Assembly (NCBI RefSeq): GCF_042611095.1
Contig: NZ_JBHFPV010000002.1
Location: 682,001 to 746,000 of the forward strand
Length of the DNA stretch: 64,000 bases
Direction: 5' to 3'
Source of the DNA: Meishania litoralis
Lineage (GTDB): Bacteria; Bacteroidota; Bacteroidia; Flavobacteriales; Flavobacteriaceae
Shown piece by piece: positions 17,264 through 25,669 of this stretch. The position numbers were made by a program, and so were the translations under genes. The notes beneath the pieces were generated by a model, which worked only from the letters and a program-made list of their open reading frames with translations, searched no databases and was not told the origin of the DNA. The first letter of the stretch is position 1; each line of letters opens with the position of its first letter.

Positions 17264-17922
17264 CATCAGAACATAAGCAAAAATCCGAATTGCCTAAAAA
17301 CGAAATGGTCGAGGTTTCGGTCGCTTCAGAACGTGCCGAGGCGGTAGGTGGGGTCTTGATCGCATTCTTCGCGGCCTTGATGGCCATCTCGCAAATGGTC
17401 AATGGCGAACTTGAGGAAGAGATGATGATCGCACACAACAAGGTTGTAAACTATTCGAGCTGGTACCAGTCAAAAAGTATCAAGGAAAGTTTGAAAGAAA
17501 GTGAATTGGATTATTTGCAGGCCTTGTTGAATACAGGCATGGTGGTCGAAGACAAGCAAGCGTCGATTCTTGAACAGGTCGAAGAGACCAAAGGCTTGAT
17601 CCAAAAGTATGGTGCCGAAAAATTCGAGATTCTAGAGGGTTCGGCAAATATTCCGAAAACACAATGGGTACAAGATTTAGACGGGGAACTCGGCAAGATA
17701 GTCGGTGTTAAGGAATGGGAGCAGCTCGCCGATGACTACGATAATGCCACCAAAAGGTTCGACCTGGGCATGTTGTTCTTTCAAATAAGCATCGTTTTGG
17801 GTGCGGTATGTATCATCATCTATGACAACCCTAAATTGCAGAAGTCGTTTATAACCTTAATGATCGTTTTTGGAATTGTCGGCATAGTCATGTCAATTTA
17901 CGGGTATATGCTTGCGCCTTGA
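17260..17922 (+). CDS. DUF4337 membrane protein
   Basis: This 220-residue protein has one membrane segment near residues 29-46 ('GGVLIAFFAALMAISQMV') and two at the end (about 163-183 and 193-216), with a helical, charged middle part in between. The pattern 'HNKVVNYSSWYQSKSIKESL' fits the DUF4337 family, whose function is unknown. It overlaps the rdgB stop by 4 bp, so it is translated from the same mRNA. Confidence 0.85.
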   Translation: MTSEHKQKSELPKNEMVEVSVASERAEAVGGVLIAFFAALMAISQMVNGELEEEMMIAHNKVVNYSSWYQSKSIKESLKESELDYLQALLNTGMVVEDKQASILEQVEETKGLIQKYGAEKFEILEGSANIPKTQWVQDLDGELGKIVGVKEWEQLADDYDNATKRFDLGMLFFQISIVLGAVCIIIYDNPKLQKSFITLMIVFGIVGIVMSIYGYMLAP

Positions 17923-17937
17923 CGATAAAACTTCCTT

Positions 17938-17971
17938 TTGGCCGCCAAGTCGATTTTAAAGAGTACATTTG
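17938..17971 (+). promoter_or_regulatory. Probable promoter of the DEAD-box helicase gene
   Basis: TTG (17938-17940), 23 nt, then TACATTTG (17964-17971), an exact -7 box at the long end of the spacer range. It predicts a leader of about 125 nt. Confidence 0.5.
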
Positions 17972-18052
17972 CCGCTTTATTAACAACGCCGACCCGATAA
18001 CAGATTTGGGTCGAAGGAGTTGCGAGAAGCGGAGTCCACTGGGTTATACGAT

Positions 18053-18085
18053 AATCGCTTAATGCAACAGGCCTATTTAGCGATT
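18053..18085 (+). promoter_or_regulatory. Hairpin in the helicase leader
   Basis: AATCGCT (18053-18059) pairs with AGCGATT (18079-18085), and two further A-T pairs can form inside after a mismatch. It ends 14 nt before the ATG and could affect ribosome access. No poly-T follows. Confidence 0.35.
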
Positions 18086-18099
18086 AAATAATCATTAGT

Positions 18100-19875
18100 A
18101 TGACAAAGTTTGAAGCATTAGGGCTGCAAAAGTCCCTCTTGAATGCTGTTGCCGACATGGGTTTTGAAAACCCCTCGGAAGTACAGGAAAAAGCAATCCC
18201 CATTTTATTGGAAAGTGAGACCGACCTCGTCGCACTGGCCCAAACAGGTACCGGAAAGACCGCTGCATTTGGTTTTCCGCTGATTCAAAAAATCGATGGT
18301 GATAGCCGCACTACCCAAGGGTTGATCCTATCGCCTACCCGTGAGCTCTGTTTACAGATCACCAGCGAATTGCAGCTCTATAGCAAATATGAGAAAAACA
18401 TAAACGTCGTGGCCATTTATGGTGGGGCGAGTATTACCGAACAGGCAAGACAGATCAAACGCGGGGCGCAGATTATCGTTGCGACACCGGGAAGAATGAA
18501 GGATATGATCGGCCGCAAACTCGTCGACATCTCCAAAATCGATTATTGTGTCTTGGACGAGGCCGATGAAATGCTCAACATGGGCTTTTTTGAAGATATC
18601 AAGGACATTCTTTCGAATACGCCACAGGAAAAATCGACTTGGCTTTTTTCGGCCACCATGCCAAAAGAGGTATCTGTAATTGCGAAAAAATTCATGCACG
18701 CCCCACAAGAAATCACGGTGGGAACCAAAAATGCAGGAACATCGACGGTACAACATGAATACTACGTTGTCGGGGGAAGAGATCGTTACCCTGCCCTGAA
18801 GCGACTTGCCGATACGAATCCCGATATTTTTTCGGTCGTATTCTGTAGAACGAAGCGCGACACTCAAAAAGTGGCCGAAAAATTGATCGAAGACGGTTAT
18901 AATGCCGGGGCACTTCATGGAGACCTTAGTCAAAACCAGCGTGATCTGGTCATGAACGCCTTCCGGAAAAAACAGATCCAAATGCTTGTGGCCACCGATG
19001 TAGCCGCTCGGGGAATCGATGTTGACGATATTACCCATGTGATCAATTATCAATTGCCCGATGAAATCGAAACCTATACCCACCGTAGTGGAAGAACAGG
19101 CCGTGCCGGAAAATCAGGTATCTCAATGGTCATCGTTACGCGAAGCGAGTTGCGAAAGATCAAGACCATCGAAAACAAGATCAAGCAGCAGTTTATTTCA
19201 AAAAAGATTCCCACCGGAATGGAAATTTGCGAAATACAACTGTACCATCTGGCCAACAAGATAAAGGACACCAAAATCAACAAGGAGGTAGAAAATTACC
19301 TGCCGGCCATAAACGATGTACTGCAGGGCATGGACCGCGACGAACTGATCAAAAAAATAGTTTCGGTCGAGTTCACGCGATTCTACAATTATTACAGTAA
19401 GGCCCACGATCTGAACACTCCAGATCAGGGGCGTGGTGAGAAATCGGGCCGCAAGGACAATTCTTCTTCCGATGGTTCGGTTCGCTACTTTATCAATGTA
19501 GGCGAAAAAGATGGGTACGATTGGATGTCGTTAAAAGATTTTCTCAAAGACACTTTGGACCTCGGCCGTGATTCGATTTACAAAGTCGATGTCAAGGATA
19601 GTTTTTCGTTCTTCAACACCGATGCCAGCGACACCGAAAAAGTACTGGCCCATTTTACGGATTTCAAAGTTGATGGAAGGTTTGTGAATGTCGAGGTTTC
19701 CACAATTCCCGGCGGTTCTGGGGGCGGAAAACGTGGAAGCCGTCCCAAAAAAAAGGATCGCGGCCGTGGCGGAAAAGATCGGGGTCGAGGAAAACGCACG
19801 GATAAAAATTCTTCAAAAGGCAGCGCGAATTATTCCGGAAAAAGAAGAAGTAAACGAAAAAGCGATTTCTTTTGA
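18100..19875 (+). CDS. DEAD-box ATP-dependent RNA helicase with RNA-binding C-terminal domain
   Basis: This 591-residue protein begins with the Q motif 'FEALGLQKSLLNAVADMGF', motif I 'AQTGTGKT' (47-54), motif II DEAD (153-156), motif III SAT (184-186) and motif VI 'HRSGRTGRAG' (near 327). The helicase core ends near 370. A DbpA-type RNA-binding domain lies at about 465-535 ('VRYFINVGEKDGYDWMSLKDF'), and a Gly/Arg/Lys-rich tail runs from 545. The tail and DbpA domain suggest a role in ribosome assembly or mRNA remodelling, in the CsdA/DbpA group. It is preceded by a long leader and followed by a strong terminator. Confidence 0.95.
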   Translation: MTKFEALGLQKSLLNAVADMGFENPSEVQEKAIPILLESETDLVALAQTGTGKTAAFGFPLIQKIDGDSRTTQGLILSPTRELCLQITSELQLYSKYEKNINVVAIYGGASITEQARQIKRGAQIIVATPGRMKDMIGRKLVDISKIDYCVLDEADEMLNMGFFEDIKDILSNTPQEKSTWLFSATMPKEVSVIAKKFMHAPQEITVGTKNAGTSTVQHEYYVVGGRDRYPALKRLADTNPDIFSVVFCRTKRDTQKVAEKLIEDGYNAGALHGDLSQNQRDLVMNAFRKKQIQMLVATDVAARGIDVDDITHVINYQLPDEIETYTHRSGRTGRAGKSGISMVIVTRSELRKIKTIENKIKQQFISKKIPTGMEICEIQLYHLANKIKDTKINKEVENYLPAINDVLQGMDRDELIKKIVSVEFTRFYNYYSKAHDLNTPDQGRGEKSGRKDNSSSDGSVRYFINVGEKDGYDWMSLKDFLKDTLDLGRDSIYKVDVKDSFSFFNTDASDTEKVLAHFTDFKVDGRFVNVEVSTIPGGSGGGKRGSRPKKKDRGRGGKDRGRGKRTDKNSSKGSANYSGKRRSKRKSDFF

Positions 19876-19913
19876 CGCGTAAGCACATAACCACTTTTTT
19901 GGTTAATTCTATA

Positions 19914-19942
19914 TTAAAAATACGCTACGGCGTATTTTTTTT
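19914..19942 (+). terminator. Rho-independent terminator after the DEAD-box helicase
   Basis: AATACGC (19919-19925) and GCGTATT (19930-19936) form a tight stem with the tetraloop TACG, followed by a run of T. Confidence 0.85.
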
Positions 19943-19978
19943 GCTTTGTTTAGTACCTTTAAAGCTGACTAAGGTTCA

Positions 19979-20755
19979 ATGAAGAATTATTTTACGCTAT
20001 TTCTTACCTTATTGTGTTTTACCGCATTTTCGCAAGAAGACGGTGATACTATCGATAGAAAAATCAGGGCTACCGTAATCAATGCACAGACCGATGACCC
20101 CATGGAAAGTGTGCATGTTTTGAACCTTAATCAGGTTATCGGCACCATTACCAATGAAAAAGGCGAGTTCGCCATTACCGCCGCGGTCAACGATACGCTT
20201 TACCTGACCTTTCTAGGCTTCAAACCCCAAAAAATCAGGGTCACGAACGATATGTTCAAGTTCGAGGATACCAAGATAGCCTTGACCGAACTCGCCTATG
20301 CCCTCGAAGAGGTAATCGTCAGGCCCTATCAATTGACCGGATTTCTTGAAATCGATGTAAAGAATATGGTCGTAAACAATGGGTATCAATACAGTATTTC
20401 AGGTCTGAATGTCGGTTATGAAGCGGGTAACAAAACACCTAGTGCGGTTACTAAAGTGTTGGGGGCGATTTTGAATCCGGCGGATCTGTTGCGCAATCTC
20501 TTCGGAAGGCAGCCGAACCAGATGCGAAAATTGCGCAAAATGAAAGAAGACGACCAAATTCGAGATCTTTTGGCCTCGAAATTCGACCGCGAGACCCTGG
20601 TCGAATTGCTTCAGCTCGAAAAAGTCGATATCGAAGACATATTAAGCAATTGCAACTACTCGAAGTCATTTATTACGACCGCCAACGACCTTCAAATTCT
20701 CGATGCGATAAGCAGCTGTTACGAAGAATTCAAAGTGCTTAACCGCGAAAAATAA
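19979..20755 (+). CDS. Carboxypeptidase-regulatory-like domain protein, exported
   Basis: This 258-residue protein has a signal peptide (MKNYFTLFLTLLCFTAFSQ). A CarboxypepD_reg-like beta-sandwich domain follows (about 28-110: 'RATVINAQTDDPMESVHVLN', 'GTITNEKGEFAI', 'LYLTFLGFKPQKI'), the module that also opens SusC-type receptors. The C-terminal half is helical and charged and is found in Flavobacteriia homologues without a known role. It is followed after 50 bp by the GH13 amylase gene on the same strand. Confidence 0.85.
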   Translation: MKNYFTLFLTLLCFTAFSQEDGDTIDRKIRATVINAQTDDPMESVHVLNLNQVIGTITNEKGEFAITAAVNDTLYLTFLGFKPQKIRVTNDMFKFEDTKIALTELAYALEEVIVRPYQLTGFLEIDVKNMVVNNGYQYSISGLNVGYEAGNKTPSAVTKVLGAILNPADLLRNLFGRQPNQMRKLRKMKEDDQIRDLLASKFDRETLVELLQLEKVDIEDILSNCNYSKSFITTANDLQILDAISSCYEEFKVLNREK

Positions 20756-20805
20756 AATTTTCTATTTCCAACTGCATTTTATAGCTTTAGCCAAAATAGC
20801 TTAAG

Positions 20806-22497
20806 ATGAAAAAACTGCTGATCGGTGTTATAATTTCCTTATCTTTTTTTGCCTGTAAGGAAGAAAAAAAAGAGCCCGTGAAGCCGACAGTACAGATGCA
20901 GGAGCCAATCTCAGCACCCGAAAAAAAAATTCCGTTTGTTTGGGAGGGCGCCAACATCTACTTCTTACTTACCGATCGTTTTAACAACGGGAATACTGCA
21001 AATGATGTCAATTTCGATAGAACTGACACTACGGGCATTCTACGAGGCTTTATGGGTGGTGATCTCGAAGGAATAACCCAAAAAATAGACGAAGGCTATT
21101 TTTCCGAACTGGGTATAAACGCTATTTGGTTCACGCCCGTTGTAGAGCAAATCCATGGTTCAACCGATGAAAGTACTGGAAACACCTATGGATACCATGG
21201 TTATTGGGCGAAGGATTGGACGGCACTAGATCCAAATTTCGGAACAAAAAAAGATCTTGAGATTTTGGTCAAAACAGCGCACAAAAAGGGCATCCGTATT
21301 TTAATGGATGTCGTCTTGAACCATACCGGTCCGGTGACCGGGAAAGATCCTGTCTGGCCAGAAGATTGGGTACGAACCGATCCGACTTGTGAATTTACCA
21401 ATTATGAGAATACAACGAGTTGTACCTTGGTAGATAATTTGCCTGATATTCTTACCGAATCGAACGAACCGGTCGAATTGCCCGACCAGCTCTTGGCCAA
21501 ATGGAAAGAAGAAGGCAGGTTGAGCAATGAACTTGATGAACTCCAATTGTTCTTTGAACGTACAGGATACCCAAGGGCCCCACGATTCTATATTATCAAG
21601 TGGTTGACCGATTACGTCAATGATTTCGGAATCGACGGGTTTCGGGTCGATACCGTTAAACACGCCGATGAAAACGCATGGTCAGAATTGTATAAAGAAG
21701 CTTCACATGCTTTCGACACTTGGAAAAAAAAGCATCCCGAAGAGATATTGGACGACAATCCGTTTTACATGGTCGGAGAGGTATATGGATATGGAATTTC
21801 AGGGGGAAGGGAATATGATTTCGGGGACAAAAAAGTGGACTACTTTGACCATGGCTTCAAGAGCCTTATCAATTTTGAGCTTAAAGACGATGCACTGAAC
21901 GACTATGAAACGATTTTCAATAAGTATAGTTCGCTGCTTGGCACCAAACTAAAAGACAAAAGTATTCTCAATTACCTGACTTCACATGACGACATGCAGC
22001 CCTATGACATCGAGCGCAAAGATTCCATTCGGGCCGGCAACGTTTTGTTGCTCACGCCCGGGGCTTCCCAGATCTACTATGGCGACGAATCGGCAAGGCC
22101 TTTAATAATTGAGGGAACAGAGGGCGATGCCACATTGCGTTCTTTTATGAATTGGGAGGAAATCGCGAACAATGCTGAAACGCAACAAATTCTTGAGCAC
22201 TGGCAAAAACTTGGAAAATTCAGGCGCGACCATCCTGCGATAGGTGCGGGAAAACATAAAAGATTGGGCAAAAAGCCCTATGTATTCAGTAGAACATATG
22301 TCGATGGCGATTTTAGGGATAAGGTCGTAGTGGGGCTTGATTTGCCCAAAGGCAAGAAATCACTTTGGGTAAAAGGTTTCTTTGGTGACGGAACCAAACT
22401 GTTCGATACCTATTCGCGAACCGAGGTAGAGGTCAAGAATGGAAAAGTGACCCTGGAAAACGATTTCGACATTGCACTTATCGAACTGGCACAATAG
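20806..22497 (+). CDS. Alpha-amylase family (GH13) lipoprotein
   Basis: This 563-residue lipoprotein (lipid Cys17 in 'SLSFFACKEEKK') has the GH13 TIM barrel. The four conserved regions are 'DVVLNHTG' (168-175), 'GFRVDTVKH' with the nucleophile Asp282, 'MVGEVYG' with the acid/base Glu325, and 'LTSHDD' with the transition-state Asp395. A C-terminal beta domain runs from about 470. It should break alpha-1,4 glucans at the cell surface or in the periplasm. No other starch genes adjoin it. Confidence 0.94.
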   Translation: MKKLLIGVIISLSFFACKEEKKEPVKPTVQMQEPISAPEKKIPFVWEGANIYFLLTDRFNNGNTANDVNFDRTDTTGILRGFMGGDLEGITQKIDEGYFSELGINAIWFTPVVEQIHGSTDESTGNTYGYHGYWAKDWTALDPNFGTKKDLEILVKTAHKKGIRILMDVVLNHTGPVTGKDPVWPEDWVRTDPTCEFTNYENTTSCTLVDNLPDILTESNEPVELPDQLLAKWKEEGRLSNELDELQLFFERTGYPRAPRFYIIKWLTDYVNDFGIDGFRVDTVKHADENAWSELYKEASHAFDTWKKKHPEEILDDNPFYMVGEVYGYGISGGREYDFGDKKVDYFDHGFKSLINFELKDDALNDYETIFNKYSSLLGTKLKDKSILNYLTSHDDMQPYDIERKDSIRAGNVLLLTPGASQIYYGDESARPLIIEGTEGDATLRSFMNWEEIANNAETQQILEHWQKLGKFRRDHPAIGAGKHKRLGKKPYVFSRTYVDGDFRDKVVVGLDLPKGKKSLWVKGFFGDGTKLFDTYSRTEVEVKNGKVTLENDFDIALIELAQ

Positions 22498-22511
22498 TTT
22501 TCAAGAATCAT

Positions 22512-22889
22512 TTACTGCTGTGAATGCAAGGCAATCCGGTTGCCTTCGGTATCCTTTATCAAGGCCATAAAACCATGGCCTCCCCCGATTTCCTTTTTGG
22601 GTTGCATTATTTCGCCCCCGGCAGCCTCTACCCTGCCAAGCTGATTGGCAACGTCTTTGCACGAAAAGTAAATCAAAGTGCCATCGGTAGAACTGGGTTT
22701 GTACATCTCGTGCTTGACCAAAGATCCGCTCGCTCCCGATTTTTCATGATTGCTCGGAAACCATCCCATTTGAAATCCTCCAAGGTCATGGATGCCAATT
22801 TCTATTTCAAAAACCGATTCATAGAATTTCTTGGCCCGATCCATATCCGTTACAGGAATTTCGAACCAACCCACCATGTTATGATCCAT
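22512..22889 (-). CDS. VOC-family (glyoxalase-like) protein
   Basis: This 125-residue protein has two beta-alpha-beta-beta-beta modules: 'MVGWFEIPVTDMDRAKKFYESVFE' opens the first and 'GGEIMQPKKEIGGGHGFMALIKDTEGNRIALHS' the second. This is the pattern of bleomycin-resistance/glyoxalase-like proteins (often COG3324). The substrate is not known. It follows the SRPBCC gene by 2 bp and converges on the amylase gene with a 14-bp gap. Confidence 0.9.
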   Translation of the reverse strand: MDHNMVGWFEIPVTDMDRAKKFYESVFEIEIGIHDLGGFQMGWFPSNHEKSGASGSLVKHEMYKPSSTDGTLIYFSCKDVANQLGRVEAAGGEIMQPKKEIGGGHGFMALIKDTEGNRIALHSQQ

Positions 22890-22891
22890 AA

Positions 22892-23422
22892 TTACTTTTT
22901 TTCCAGAGTTGCCTTTAAGGTGGCCAAACCTTCTTCAAAATCCTTGCCCACCATTTTGTCCATACTCATAAAAAGGGCCATAATATTCATCGGAAATTTA
23001 TTCTTTCCGGTAAAACCCCATGTCACTTTAGTAGCGCTAACACCTGAATTCTCGACCTTGGTATAACAATCCGATGTCGATTTCCATGGCTTTAAAAAGC
23101 GAAGCTCCGATTCGATACGGTCACCGTTGACTATTTTCGTTATTTCCTGTTCCCCTTCTCCGACATCCTTGTTGCCGTTCCAATAACTTATGGCCCCGAC
23201 TTCGCCATCGGTTCCGGTGAACTTCTTTTTCATATTCGGATCTTTTTGGGCCCAAGGCGACCATTCATCCATATTCTTTAAATACTTTAGGTAATCGAAA
23301 ACTTCGTTCTTCGGACTCTCGATTTCGATAGAACGTGAAACATCATAGGTTTTTGGTGCGATGAGTGCTAAGAAAACCACCAAAGCAACGACCGCCAACA
23401 GAATATAAAGTAGTGTAGCCAT
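22892..23422 (-). CDS. SRPBCC (START-like) family protein
   Basis: This 176-residue protein has one N-terminal membrane segment ('LLYILLAVVALVVFLALIAP') followed by a polyketide cyclase/START-like helix-grip fold: 'YDVSRSIEIESPKNEVFDYL', 'MDEWSPWAQKDPNMKK', 'KVTWGFTGKNKFPMN'. Such proteins bind hydrophobic ligands. It is co-directional and nearly adjacent to the VOC gene, suggesting that they are expressed together. Confidence 0.88.
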   Translation of the reverse strand: MATLLYILLAVVALVVFLALIAPKTYDVSRSIEIESPKNEVFDYLKYLKNMDEWSPWAQKDPNMKKKFTGTDGEVGAISYWNGNKDVGEGEQEITKIVNGDRIESELRFLKPWKSTSDCYTKVENSGVSATKVTWGFTGKNKFPMNIMALFMSMDKMVGKDFEEGLATLKATLEKK

Positions 23423-23464
23423 TTGTTTATCAATTAGTTGGTTGAATTAAATATACTGAAAAAT

Positions 23465-24121
23465 TCAATGCACAGACCGGTACCTGTTCAAAATGTCATC
23501 GATGCTTTTGATCGACTTCTTGGTCCAATCGAGACGTATTTTTAGTTTTTCGCTTTCGCTTAACTGCCACGGAAGATTCGTTTTTCGAAGCTTTGTACTC
23601 AGTTGGTGCAACAAGATCGCCGCTGATACCGAGATATTCAGGCTTTCCGTAAAACCGAACATGGGTATGCGAAGCAAGCCGTCGGATGATCGCAGCACCT
23701 CATCGCTCAATCCCTCCTTTTCCGTACCAAAAAACAAAGCGGTTTTCCTGTCGATTTCAAAATCATCCAATGGGGTCGCGCTTATTGAAGGCACAGTGGC
23801 CATTATTTGATATCCACTATCCCTTAATTCTTGAATACATGTTTTCGTATTCTTATAACGATGTACGTCTACCCACTGTTGGGCGCCCATTGCGATGTTT
23901 TTGTCCAATCGTTTCCCGAACCTTGCTTCGATTACATGGGCCTCTTGAATGCCAAAAACCTCACAACTTCGTATGACCGCACTGGTATTGTGCAATTGAA
24001 AAACGTCTTCCAAGGCCACGGTAATATATTTTGTTCTCTCCTTGAGCACCTCTGAAAACCTGTCGATACGCGCAGGGCTAATGAATTCCTCCAAATAAGC
24101 AAGAAGCCGTTGATCGTCCAT
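23465..24121 (-). CDS. trmH: SpoU-family tRNA/rRNA 2'-O-methyltransferase (TrmH type)
   Basis: This 218-residue SPOUT methyltransferase has the three SpoU motifs: 'VFQLHNTSAVIRSCEVFG' (motif 1, with Asn and catalytic Arg), 'TALFFGTEKEGLSDEVLR' (motif 2) and 'ESLNISVSAAILLHQL' (motif 3). The length and the C-terminal extension fit TrmH, which methylates G18 in tRNA. Assignment to tRNA rather than rRNA is inferred. It is divergent from the sirtuin gene with 34 bp between the starts. Confidence 0.88.
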   Translation of the reverse strand: MDDQRLLAYLEEFISPARIDRFSEVLKERTKYITVALEDVFQLHNTSAVIRSCEVFGIQEAHVIEARFGKRLDKNIAMGAQQWVDVHRYKNTKTCIQELRDSGYQIMATVPSISATPLDDFEIDRKTALFFGTEKEGLSDEVLRSSDGLLRIPMFGFTESLNISVSAAILLHQLSTKLRKTNLPWQLSESEKLKIRLDWTKKSIKSIDDILNRYRSVH

Positions 24122-24155
24122 AAATCGAATATAATAAAAAGTCTATTTTTAGAAC

Positions 24156-24851
24156 ATGAAACAACGAATTGTAGTTTTGACCGGGGCCGGTATGAGCGCG
24201 GAGAGCGGCCTTAAGACCTTTCGCGATGCCAACGGACTCTGGGAAGGCCATAATGTAATGGAAGTAGCCTCCCCTACGGGATTCAAAAGCAATCCGGCCC
24301 TTGTATTGGATTTTTACAACCAACGTAGAAAACAGCTTTTACAGGTCGATCCCAACGAAGCGCACCATGCCCTGGTCAAACTTGAGGAAAAATTCAAAGT
24401 CTCGATAATAACCCAGAACGTTGATGACCTTCACGAACGCGCGGGAAGCTCTGAGGTGCTTCACTTGCACGGCGAACTGTTCAAGGTCAGGTGTACACAG
24501 AACGAAAATACGGTTATTGATTGGAAGAAAGATCTTTATCTAGGAGATGTAAGCGAACATGGCCATCAATTGCGTCCCCACATTGTATGGTTCGGTGAAC
24601 AGGTGCCCCTGTTGCCAAAAGCGGCCGAAATTACATCGATGGCAAGCATTCTGATCATTATCGGCACGTCAATGCAGGTCTATCCGGCCGCTGGTCTTGT
24701 GAATTACGTACATTCAGGTGTTCCGATATATTTTATCGATCCCCGGCCGAGCATTTCGAAATATGATTTTGAGAATCTTACGATAATACCAAAAACTGCG
24801 GTAAATGGATTGCCATCATTGGTCTCAGACCTAATCGGCAAAACATTTTAG
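24156..24851 (+). CDS. cobB: NAD-dependent protein deacylase (sirtuin, class III)
   Basis: This 231-residue Sir2 enzyme has 'GAGMSAESG' (10-18), 'TQNVDDLHERAG' (86-97) and the catalytic His105 in 'HLHGE'. Tyr54 and Arg57 in 'FYNQRR' match the Tyr-x-x-Arg signature of class III sirtuins, which prefer succinyl- and malonyl-lysine. The usual four zinc cysteines are absent: only Cys113 is found in that region. Loss of the zinc ribbon is known for some Bacteroidota members. NAD-binding and catalytic residues look intact. Confidence 0.92.
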   Translation: MKQRIVVLTGAGMSAESGLKTFRDANGLWEGHNVMEVASPTGFKSNPALVLDFYNQRRKQLLQVDPNEAHHALVKLEEKFKVSIITQNVDDLHERAGSSEVLHLHGELFKVRCTQNENTVIDWKKDLYLGDVSEHGHQLRPHIVWFGEQVPLLPKAAEITSMASILIIIGTSMQVYPAAGLVNYVHSGVPIYFIDPRPSISKYDFENLTIIPKTAVNGLPSLVSDLIGKTF

Positions 24852-24999
24852 TTTCCCCCGGCCCAGCTATTACCTTACAAAAACCCCTTTTCGGCACGAA
24901 GGGTATACTTTAAGTACGAGAATGACCTTGCTGAGTCTTGCCCTACTTTTTTTACTATTTTCATTAATTCATTTTTGAGGCAAGTCTAAACCATGTATC

Positions 25000-25560
25000 T
25001 TGAAAAAAACGGAACTATACGATTCGCTCAACTACGTCGACCATTCACGTGAAAAACGAATGCAAATGGCCATGTTGGTTTTGAACGACCCGCAAGTCAT
25101 TGCCCCATTGCTGGAAATCGCCTTTGTGGATGATGACCCAATCTCAAGCCGGGCCTGTTGGGTGATGGAATTCACGGCCAAGGAGAATTTATCGTATCTA
25201 CTACCCTATCTCGATGATTTTACAGCCAATCTTGGCAAGATACAATTGGACTCATCAGTCAGGCCCATAGCCAAGATCTGTGAGTTCTTGACGAAAGCTT
25301 ATTTTTCAAAAAAGTCTTCCAATGTACAGATCGAAATGACCGAAGAACATCTAGAACGAATAGCCACGGCCTGTTTTGATTGGTTGATCGGAGACCATAA
25401 GGTAGCCGCCAAAGCCTACTCGATGACCAGTCTTTTGCTTTTGGGGCGAAAATTCAATTGGATCCTTCCCGAACTTAAAATGGTCCTTGAACAAAATTAC
25501 GCCGAAGGCAGCGCGGCTTACAAGGCGAGGGCCAGAATGACCCTGGCCAAAATTAAGTAA
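25000..25560 (+). CDS. Conserved hypothetical helical protein upstream of purB
   Basis: This 186-residue mostly helical soluble protein ('ARACWVMEF'-like stretches, 'YLLPYLDDFTANLGKI', 'HKVAAKAYSMTSLLLLG') looks like a short HEAT-type repeat fold. The frame starts with TTG at 25000; an ATG at 24993 is out of frame. Homologues in Flavobacteriia sit next to purB and are sometimes wrongly named adenylosuccinate lyase; none of that enzyme's motifs is present here. Function unknown. The 148 bp before it has no supported feature. Confidence 0.75.
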   Translation: MKKTELYDSLNYVDHSREKRMQMAMLVLNDPQVIAPLLEIAFVDDDPISSRACWVMEFTAKENLSYLLPYLDDFTANLGKIQLDSSVRPIAKICEFLTKAYFSKKSSNVQIEMTEEHLERIATACFDWLIGDHKVAAKAYSMTSLLLLGRKFNWILPELKMVLEQNYAEGSAAYKARARMTLAKIK

Positions 25561-25631
25561 TGTAGTGGCGGCCGAAATGTAATCTCATAAACTAATACCC
25601 TACCTCCCTTTTAATCTACCGCGTTAATAGG

Positions 25632-25639
25632 TATCTTTG
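25632..25639 (+). promoter_or_regulatory. -7 promoter box upstream of purB
   Basis: TATCTTTG is an exact -7 consensus 30 nt before the purB ATG. A matching TTG at -33 is not seen. Confidence 0.4.
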
Positions 25640-25669
25640 TAGCTTCAAAAATAATCAACCCAAAAGCGA

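Noticed and set aside
18352..19083. A 243-codon open frame on the minus strand opposite the DEAD-box helicase
   Set aside because: It is entirely antisense to a clear helicase with all motifs, has no family features, and reflects codon bias of the true gene.
25000..25560. Calling this gene a second adenylosuccinate lyase
   Set aside because: It has none of the lyase signatures, only HEAT-like helices; the name would come from its neighbour purB.
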